Positions 40,947 to 46,344 of a DNA stretch of 46,344 nt are shown here, piece by piece (position 1 is the first letter of the stretch; each line of letters starts with the position of its first letter). The stretch is from the NCBI GenBank assembly GCA_033762075.1, contig JANRLY010000043.1, positions 1 through 46,344 of the forward strand. Reading direction: 5' to 3'. The translations under genes were made by a program, and so were the position numbers. The stretch is from VFKI01 sp033762075. GTDB lineage: Bacteria; Pseudomonadota; Gammaproteobacteria; DSM-16500. The notes beneath the pieces were generated by a model. That model was given only the letters and a program-made list of their open reading frames with translations, was not told the DNA's origin and ran no database searches.

Positions 40947-42152
40947 ATGAATGCTTTTGAAAGAAAATCTGCTTTTACCCTTTCAATCATTTTAGCTCTG
41001 CGCATGCTTGGCCTTTTCATGGCACTTCCACTATTTTCTCTCTATGCGCTCCATTTAAAAAATGCATCCCCTCAGTTAGTCGGACTCGCCATCGGCGTTT
41101 ATGGTTTAACGCAAGCCCTTTTTCAAATTCCTCTTGGCACAAGCTCAGATTATTTTGGTCGAAAAAAAGTAATTACGCTTGGGCTGCTCTTGTTTGTGAG
41201 CGGCAGTATCCTCATTGCACTATCAACCTCTATTCAATGGGTCATTGTAGGTCGCGCGCTTCAAGGTGCCGGCGCGATTGGCAGCACTGTCATCGCACTT
41301 CTCTCAGACTTAATTCGCGAAGATGAACGCGGCAAAGCCATCGCATTCATTGGCATGACGATTGGTATTTCTTTTTCAAGTGCATTGATTCTCGGCCCAA
41401 CGCTCATGCCTTGGATTGGGTTTAACGGTATTTTTTGGTTAGCCGCTTTATTTGGTTTAATCGCGCTCTATTTATTGCATACGGCGGTACCTAATCCGGC
41501 AAGTCTTCCACAACGCCAAAAACTACCGATGCGTTCTACTTTTTTATTAGCCTTATTGAATCGCGACTTAATCCATCTCTATTTCGGTATTTTTATTTTG
41601 CATTTTATTTTTACCGCAAACTTTATGGCGCTTCCTCTGCATCTAAAAAACTTTATACATCTTGCAGGCAATCATCAATGGCACATTTATTTACCGGCGC
41701 TCATTCTAGGATTTTGCCTCAGTATTTTTTTCATCGTGATCGCAGAAAAAAAACGCAAAATTAAAATGACATTTTTCATTGCGGTTACATTTATTTGTGC
41801 AGCAAATATTTTATTATGTTTAGTGACAACACACATCGCAGCATATCTCCTAGCAATGCTGTTATTTTTCACGGGATTTTCAACACTCGAAGCCCTGTTG
41901 CCATCAACTGTTTCTCGATTAGCACTATCCACTAACAAAGGAAGTGCGCTTGGCATCTATTCCTGCTCACAATTTTCTGGTATTTTTGTTGGTGGTTTGG
42001 CTGGTGGATGGTTAATTGGTCATGATGGCACAACCAGCGTCTATCTTGTCAGTCTTATTTTAGGTATGCTGTGGATGCTCACACTCTTCGGCATGAAAAA
42101 ACTAAAAAGCCCTCAAGCTGTTTCATCCAGCCCAGCATCATCGGGACTCTAA
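40947..42152 (+). CDS. MFS transporter, YajR-like
   Basis: This 401-residue inner-membrane protein has twelve predicted membrane helices and belongs to the drug/H+ antiporter type of major facilitator. The segment ALRMLGLFMALPLFSLYALH, followed by GLAIGVYGLTQALFQIPLGT, and the loop motif A SDYFGRKKVI are very like YajR. The C-terminal ferredoxin-like domain of YajR is absent; the protein ends soon after the last helix. The substrate is unknown. AAGGCTG precedes the ATG. It is 30 bases upstream of ssb on the same strand, a pairing seen in many gammaproteobacteria, where uvrA usually lies on the other side; here the tRNA cluster does. Confidence 0.92.
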   Translation: MNAFERKSAFTLSIILALRMLGLFMALPLFSLYALHLKNASPQLVGLAIGVYGLTQALFQIPLGTSSDYFGRKKVITLGLLLFVSGSILIALSTSIQWVIVGRALQGAGAIGSTVIALLSDLIREDERGKAIAFIGMTIGISFSSALILGPTLMPWIGFNGIFWLAALFGLIALYLLHTAVPNPASLPQRQKLPMRSTFLLALLNRDLIHLYFGIFILHFIFTANFMALPLHLKNFIHLAGNHQWHIYLPALILGFCLSIFFIVIAEKKRKIKMTFFIAVTFICAANILLCLVTTHIAAYLLAMLLFFTGFSTLEALLPSTVSRLALSTNKGSALGIYSCSQFSGIFVGGLAGGWLIGHDGTTSVYLVSLILGMLWMLTLFGMKKLKSPQAVSSSPASSGL

Positions 42153-42182
42153 TTACATATTTAAACACGGGAGAAATCTGTC

Positions 42183-42647
42183 ATGGCAAAAGGCAGCGTT
42201 AACAAAGTTATTCTCATCGGCAATTTAGGCCGCGATCCAGAAATTCGTTACACACCGAATGGACTCGCTGTTGCAAATCTTGCTATCGCAACGACTGAAG
42301 TTTGGAAAGACAAACAAAGCGGCGAACAACAAGAACGCACAGAATGGCACAGAATTGTGATGTACAATCGTCTCGCTGAAATTGCAGGCGAATATTTGCG
42401 TAAAGGTTCAAAAATTTATACCGAAGGCAGATTGCAAACACGCAAATGGCAAGATAAAAATACAGGACAAGATCGTTACACCACTGAAATCGTTGCAGAC
42501 TCTATGCAAATGCTAGACAGTAAAGGCGGCGCTGGCGCACCTGTAGATTCAAGCGGCATGCAATCGAATGAAGCTTCTGTCAGCACTTCATCCCCTGAAG
42601 TTGCAGCAGATACAGCAAGTAGTTTTAACGACGATATTCCTTTTTAA
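42183..42647 (+). CDS. ssb: Single-stranded DNA-binding protein
   Basis: SSB coats single-stranded DNA in replication and repair. The 154 residues hold the OB fold (VNKVILIGNLGRDPEIRYTP, then WHRIVMYNRLAEIAGEYLRK), a short Gly/Ser/Ala-rich linker, and the acidic tip FNDDIPF that binds partner proteins. GGGAG precedes the ATG, and a strong intrinsic terminator lies 38 bases downstream. Confidence 0.98.
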   Translation: MAKGSVNKVILIGNLGRDPEIRYTPNGLAVANLAIATTEVWKDKQSGEQQERTEWHRIVMYNRLAEIAGEYLRKGSKIYTEGRLQTRKWQDKNTGQDRYTTEIVADSMQMLDSKGGAGAPVDSSGMQSNEASVSTSSPEVAADTASSFNDDIPF

Positions 42648-42684
42648 AAAGCACGCAGACACTTTTTGTTAAAAGTACCCTTAT

Positions 42685-42715
42685 AAAAGCCTGCTTATAG
42701 CAGGCTTTTATTTAT
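42685..42715 (+). terminator. Intrinsic terminator after ssb
   Basis: AAAAGCCTGC (42685-42694) and GCAGGCTTTT (42700-42709) form a perfect 10-bp stem with a 5-base loop and a U-rich tail (TTTTATTTAT). Confidence 0.92.
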
Positions 42716-42766
42716 GCGTAGCAAGGATAAAATATTAATTAACGCTTTTACACAGAAGTTATAAAA

Positions 42767-44008
42767 ATGAATATTCAAAAATTTTTAGATGATTATGGTA
42801 AAAGTCGTCAACTTAGCGGAACAATCATGGTGTCTCAAAATGACACCATAGTCGCAAACCAAAGCTTTGGATTTTCTGATCGTTGTGAAAATATAAAGTG
42901 TTACACGGATACTCAATATCTCATTGGGTCTGTAACCAAACAATTTACCGCTGTTGCTTTATTAAGAGCGCTATACGACCGTGCAATTGCAAGCGGTTTA
43001 GTCAAAGATAATCTTCTTGTTGCCGAAAAAAGAATTAATAAATATTTAAATGAACCTATCTCCAACTACTTGCCCGCAGAGCACGAAATATGGGCAGCAA
43101 GCATGCCTAAGTGGGCAAACATAGTTACCTTGCATCAGTTGTTAATACATTCTTCTGGAATAATAAACTATACATCCTTACCTGAGTTTAAAGACACTTT
43201 TCTAAATCCTCCAAAAATGCCGGCGCTGGTTAGCTATTTTAAAAATAATGATCTAGATTTTCCAATTGGCTCCAAACATTCATATAGCAATTCTGGTTAT
43301 CTACTGCTAGGAGAAATTATTCAGCAAATATCAAATCAAACTCTAGATGCATACCTAGAGCAAACTTTTTTTAAACCTTTAAACATGTCAGCAACTTTTT
43401 TAGCTACCAAAGGTACTGTTCATGATTTGAAGAAAATAAATCGATTTAAAAAGTTAGCGCGTGGTTATGAAGTTGATATCGCGAGCGACAAACCGACAAT
43501 CAAAGAAGTAGAAAAATATTGTCATATGCAAATTCCAGGGGCGGCTGGCAGCATGGTGTCTACAGCTTCAGATCTTTTACTTTGGAACTCAGCTCTTTAT
43601 GCCGGGGTAGTGTTACCAAATTTTTTGCTTGATCTCATGCAGAAACCTCACATAAAAATGAATGATTCCACAGATGAATCTTATGGATACGGTATTGAAG
43701 TTATTCTTAATCCGACATTGGGTACCATTTATTGCCACGGCGGGAGTATTGATGGGTTTGTTGCTCGACTTGTATATATACCATCTATTAAACTGTCCAT
43801 AGCGTGCCTATCGAACATAGCTAAAAACTTAGAAAAATTGGAACCCGAAATAAATAAAATAAAGACACAACTTCCTGCCGACATTAATCCAAGCGAAGCA
43901 TTTAAAATTCTTGATGCAGAGCTTAGTAAAAAATTTCCAGCTATTATTACAAATAAAGATCGTTACTTTACAACTGAGTTTGCGACAAGTTTAGTTCAGA
44001 TATTATAA
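42767..44008 (+). CDS. Serine hydrolase of the class C beta-lactamase family, no signal peptide
   Basis: The 413 residues carry the three motifs of the beta-lactamase/DD-peptidase fold: SVTK (55-58, catalytic serine and lysine), YSN (173-175) and HGG (324-326, in place of KTG). LLIHSSGI (126-133) is the usual segment after the first helix. Family members include esterases, DD-peptidases and beta-lactamases, so the substrate cannot be named. Unlike periplasmic members there is no signal peptide or lipobox; the protein begins directly with the domain (MNIQKFLDDYGKSRQLSG). The last 60 residues are helical and charged. The gene stands alone after the ssb terminator, with a weak ribosome site, and is AT-rich. 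Confidence 0.88.
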   Translation: MNIQKFLDDYGKSRQLSGTIMVSQNDTIVANQSFGFSDRCENIKCYTDTQYLIGSVTKQFTAVALLRALYDRAIASGLVKDNLLVAEKRINKYLNEPISNYLPAEHEIWAASMPKWANIVTLHQLLIHSSGIINYTSLPEFKDTFLNPPKMPALVSYFKNNDLDFPIGSKHSYSNSGYLLLGEIIQQISNQTLDAYLEQTFFKPLNMSATFLATKGTVHDLKKINRFKKLARGYEVDIASDKPTIKEVEKYCHMQIPGAAGSMVSTASDLLLWNSALYAGVVLPNFLLDLMQKPHIKMNDSTDESYGYGIEVILNPTLGTIYCHGGSIDGFVARLVYIPSIKLSIACLSNIAKNLEKLEPEINKIKTQLPADINPSEAFKILDAELSKKFPAIITNKDRYFTTEFATSLVQIL

Positions 44009-44153
44009 AGTTAAAATGAACAGGCTCTGTAACAAGAACATTTGATTGCCTCTGTTTTTTCATTCTAGGCAATGTCTCGTTTAACAGAAGCAACTGAGCT
44101 TCACTTACCATGAAGAACAAAACAGAATCAGTGAAACCACTACTTAAATAAAA

Positions 44154-44182
44154 TCTGCCCGTTGAAGCGGGCAGAAAATTTT
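44154..44182. terminator. Bidirectional terminator between convergent genes
   Basis: TCTGCCCG and CGGGCAGA form an 8-bp GC-rich stem with a 6-base loop, flanked by AAAA on the left and AAAATTTT on the right, so it can work in both directions. The remainder of 44009-44205 shows no gene. Confidence 0.8.
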
Positions 44183-44205
44183 GTATTTAAATAAATTGTA
44201 ATTAT

Positions 44206-44799
44206 TTAAACATGCGCGTTTGCGAGTAAAGGAGCGGTTTCGTTAGTTGCTTGATTGATTTGAGCGACATCTTGACTCACTGACTGCTGTTGTGTGGCAA
44301 ACCAACCACTGCGATACGCATAATATAAACCACCAGCAACAACAACTGTGATCCCTGACGCAACACCCCAATCAACAAGAGTACCAAAACCTTTAACCTG
44401 GTATGTTTTAATAAAATCATCTATGCATGGCGCCAAAGTATCATACGCATGCGTTTTCAGTGTACATAGTGCGCTGCCAAAAGTACTTTGACCAAAATCA
44501 AAAGACGTGACATTTTCGTAAGGACAAGCATCAAAGAGCATGTCCAATATAATAGATGAACTTGGTGTATCAACGGTAATATTGGTGCCGACTGCATAGC
44601 AACTACCCACTAAATCACTCATCACTTTACTTTCATGCGCGCCACAAACCAATGAATGGTCTGTACCACCTGGATATGCCCAGAAACAAACAGCTTGAGC
44701 TTGTGTAAAAAGAAAGTTTCCGGCAGCAAAAAGATAGCCAGCTGTGTTATATAAATTTTCTGACACTGTTTTTGTAGGGCGAGAAAAAAATGAAAACAT
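44206..44799 (-). CDS. Orphan Cys-rich single-span membrane protein with C-terminal dileucine-like motif
   Basis: I do not recognise this 197-residue protein. An N-terminal hydrophobic stretch (about 19-37, AGYLFAAGNFLFTQAQAV) may be a signal anchor or signal peptide. The middle holds six cysteines (38, 52, 67, 92, 112, 125), which could make three disulfides outside the cytosol. A membrane helix (about 147-163) precedes a polar 34-residue tail ending NETAPLLANAHV. ATG 44799 lies nine bases after GAGG. It follows the 123-aa gene by 49 bases on the same strand and may be cotranscribed with it. Confidence 0.78.
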   Translation of the reverse strand: MFSFFSRPTKTVSENLYNTAGYLFAAGNFLFTQAQAVCFWAYPGGTDHSLVCGAHESKVMSDLVGSCYAVGTNITVDTPSSSIILDMLFDACPYENVTSFDFGQSTFGSALCTLKTHAYDTLAPCIDDFIKTYQVKGFGTLVDWGVASGITVVVAGGLYYAYRSGWFATQQQSVSQDVAQINQATNETAPLLANAHV

Positions 44800-44848
44800 A
44801 AGTTATAACCTCATTTGTTTAAAGAATGTCATTTTTAAAGAAGAAACC

Positions 44849-45220
44849 TTATAGTGTATATTTCTCATACCATGAGGAATCAGTTCTAAAACCGTTAGAA
44901 TTAGAGTGGTCTAAATTTTCTTCTGTGATTAGACAATTTAAATATTCATTTGGAAATTCACATGGATCATTGAAAATGGCTCGAAAGCCCTGGGGCGTTT
45001 TTTTGAACGTATAATCGCGTGGATAGCTTACAGGTGCTATTATTTTTCCTTGTTCCAAAAGTCGCAATCTTGCAGCATTTGCCTTTGTCGCCTTGACCAA
45101 TAAACCTTCTTGCGCTCGGCTTCTTCTAAACATCAATATATCTTGCTCAGGCAAGCGAATTTCATGCAATTCATCTTCTTTTTTAACCCGTTCAAAAATA
45201 TCATTGAAATCATTTTTCAT
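44849..45220 (-). CDS. Small protein of unknown function, partner of the AlkB-like gene
   Basis: This soluble, charged protein has 123 residues, with no signal peptide or membrane segment. The N-terminal third is acidic and helical (NDIFERVKKEDELHEIRLPE), the middle basic (MFRRSRAQEGLLVKATKANA then ARLRLLEQGK), and the C-terminal third is rich in Asn, Phe, Tyr and Trp. No family is recognised. It starts 16 bases after the stop of the AlkB-like gene, with AGGA upstream, so the two are probably one transcript. Its basic centre would suit nucleic-acid or rRNA contact, which is speculation. Confidence 0.75.
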   Translation of the reverse strand: MKNDFNDIFERVKKEDELHEIRLPEQDILMFRRSRAQEGLLVKATKANAARLRLLEQGKIIAPVSYPRDYTFKKTPQGFRAIFNDPCEFPNEYLNCLITEENLDHSNSNGFRTDSSWYEKYTL

Positions 45221-45236
45221 TATTCATATCCTTTTT

Positions 45237-45971
45237 TTAGTGACTTTTTCTTTTTGAATTCTCAATTTGTTTTAGGTTTTTATCTTCCAAACGCATGCTG
45301 CGTCGCGGTGGATTAACCATGTTACGCATTTGAAGGTTAAACCGACTAAATAATTTAAAATGATCTTGCTCCAAACACCAAGACGGTAATGCTGCACGCT
45401 CATTCACCTGCACTGAATGGTGATATTCATTACCAGGAAACAATACAATATCACCGCTAGCAATAGAAATTTTTTTATAAGGACAATTCTCTTTGGCTGG
45501 TTTAAATGAAAAATATGCTGATTTCCCTAAACTGAGAGTCATATTTAGATTTGACCACTTGTCAGTATGGACAGGTTGTTTACCATTTTTGGAATAATAA
45601 GAAATACCGATAACTGTTATTTTATGATACTGATGATCATCATCAAGTTTAGCATTGTAATAATTTGCTTCTTTTTGCTCCAATACGTGTGTTTCATAAA
45701 AACGGGTATCGAATGCATTTACATCATCGGAAAACGTATTACGATTTTTTAATTCGTTTTGAATATATTCCAACGCGCAAGCAAACAAAACCTGTATCTC
45801 AGGCGCAATTGAAACATTTGAATCATTCAGATGAAACCAAAGCCGATAAGATGGAGCTGATTGGATGAGAGGCAAAGGATCTGTTATACAAAGATCAAAT
45901 AATTGTTGTTGCTCGAGTTCATTTAAAAAATTACGCAAAACTATAACTCTGTCATATAACTCCAATTTCAT
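45237..45971 (-). CDS. AlkB-like 2-oxoglutarate/Fe(II)-dependent dioxygenase
   Basis: The 244-residue protein has the AlkB arrangement: SYYSKNGKQPVHTDK supplies the HxD iron ligands (His135, Asp137), SLGKSAYFSFKP the next strand, GDIVLFPGNEYHHSV the distal iron ligand (His185), and RFNLQMR (210-216) the RxNxxxR element in which the first arginine binds 2-oxoglutarate. AlkB relatives oxidatively demethylate DNA, RNA or proteins; the substrate is unknown here. The N-terminal 90 residues and a basic tail (PPRRSMRLEDKNLKQIENSK) are not familiar. The ATG lies eight bases after AAGGAG and only 18 bases beyond an rRNA operon terminator. Confidence 0.82.
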   Translation of the reverse strand: MKLELYDRVIVLRNFLNELEQQQLFDLCITDPLPLIQSAPSYRLWFHLNDSNVSIAPEIQVLFACALEYIQNELKNRNTFSDDVNAFDTRFYETHVLEQKEANYYNAKLDDDHQYHKITVIGISYYSKNGKQPVHTDKWSNLNMTLSLGKSAYFSFKPAKENCPYKKISIASGDIVLFPGNEYHHSVQVNERAALPSWCLEQDHFKLFSRFNLQMRNMVNPPRRSMRLEDKNLKQIENSKRKSH

Positions 45972-45988
45972 TTTGCATGCTCCTTGCT

Positions 45989-46024
45989 AAAAAAAATCCC
46001 CGCCAGAAAACTCTGACGGGGATT
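45989..46024 (-). terminator. Intrinsic terminator of the rRNA operon
   Basis: On the minus strand AATCCCCGTCAGA and TCTGGCGGGGATT form a strong stem with a short T-rich loop, followed by a run of eight T. It begins 11 bases after the 3' end of 5S rRNA. Confidence 0.93.
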
Positions 46025-46034
46025 AAAATAAAAA

Positions 46035-46149
46035 GTCTGGCGATGACCTACTTTCACATGAGAAACTCACACTATCATCGGCGCGAGGCGGTTTCACTTC
46101 TGAGTTCGGGATGGGATCAGGTGGTACCCGCATGCTATGGTCGCCAGAC
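46035..46149 (-). rRNA. 5S ribosomal RNA
   Basis: The minus strand reads GTCTGGCGACCATAGCATGC at the 5' end and ends GTCATCGCCAGAC, closing helix I. The internal CACCTGATCCCATCCCGAAC and GTGTGAG...CTCATGTGAAAGTAGGTCA segments are typical of gammaproteobacterial 5S. The length of about 115 bases is normal. The upstream 23S is outside the window. Confidence 0.96.
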
Positions 46150-46176
46150 AAGCTAACTCTTCATATCTACTCTAAG

Positions 46177-46293
46177 GCGCCCACATTTTGGTGCTTTTTG
46201 GCTAAAACTTTTCTTCGAAATGCTCATGTACGTTTGGGTACACTCCGCTTTCTCATCAAAGTTTTTGCCAAAAATCCCTCAAAATCTGAGCGC
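46177..46293. repeat. 117-bp imperfect hairpin element in the 23S-5S spacer
   Basis: Two arms of about 55 bases, starting GCGCCCACATTTTGG on the left and ending CAAAATCTGAGCGC on the right, are imperfect inverted copies (roughly 70 percent) around GTACGTTTGGGTAC. The best-kept blocks are TTTTTGGC(T/A)AAAACTTT near the middle of each arm. The rest of 46150-46344 shows no gene and no 23S 3' end. It could be a dispersed repeat or a processing stem. Confidence 0.6.
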
Positions 46294-46344
46294 ATCTTGC
46301 ATACTCTAATTTCATTTCTTAAGAAGAAATTTTCTTTTCAATTC

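Noticed and set aside
46150..46344. 3' end of 23S rRNA
   Set aside because: No sequence like the conserved 23S 3' terminus is found up to the window edge; it must lie farther right, if present.

Overview
The window looks like a chromosomal segment of a gammaproteobacterium, most likely an intracellular or host-associated lineage near Legionellales/Coxiellaceae. The evidence is: gammaproteobacterial-type RpoB, RpoC, SecY and RF2; the tRNA cluster Thr-Tyr-Gly-Thr next to secE-nusG; fairly low GC; many short palindromic repeats; an RNI-type leucine-rich-repeat protein; and several orphan small membrane proteins. Placement below class is inference. No CRISPR array, IS transposase or prophage gene is visible, and no gene-free stretch exceeds 300 bases.

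Region 1 (1-9.4 kb) is mixed. It holds an orphan two-span membrane protein (+), an outer-membrane beta-barrel, the prfB-lysS-pseudopilin unit (prfB has a textbook +1 programmed frameshift), an LRR protein, prfC (RF3) and rimI. Three palindromic elements sit in the spacers.

Region 2 (9.5-40.1 kb) is a run of translation and transcription genes, all on the minus strand. Read in transcription order it is secE-nusG, rplK-rplA, rplJ-rplL, rpoB-rpoC, rpsL-rpsG-fusA-tuf, the S10 block (rpsJ to rpsQ), the spc block (rplN to rpmJ) and the alpha block (rpsM-rpsK-rpsD-rpoA-rplQ). Loci that are separated in E. coli lie head to tail here. Recognisable controls include the L10 leader, an rplL-rpoB attenuator, a terminator after nusG, and sigma70-like promoters before rpsL and rpsM. 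Oddities are a 34-residue Gly/Ser/Ala-rich insertion in ribosomal protein S7 made partly by a 9-bp tandem repeat, a full-length S14 that keeps a CxxC...CxxH zinc-type motif, a 13-residue Lys-rich insertion in S8, and a decayed repeat splitting rpsN from rpsH.

Region 3 (40.1-40.8 kb) is a five-tRNA cluster, Thr(UGU)-Tyr-Gly-Thr(GGU)-Trp, reading into secE. A repeat lies where many relatives carry a second tuf gene.

Region 4 (40.9-46.3 kb) holds a YajR-like MFS transporter and ssb, a cytosolic-looking class-C beta-lactamase-fold serine hydrolase, and a minus-strand trio: an AlkB-like 2OG-Fe(II) dioxygenase, a 123-aa unknown and a Cys-rich single-span membrane protein. The trio begins 18 bases after an rRNA operon terminator. 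The right edge is 5S rRNA and part of the 23S-5S spacer, which carries a 117-bp imperfect hairpin element.

The best candidates for undescribed biology are the trio behind the rrn terminator, the S7 insertion, and the pair of orphan membrane proteins with PLL dileucine-like motifs.
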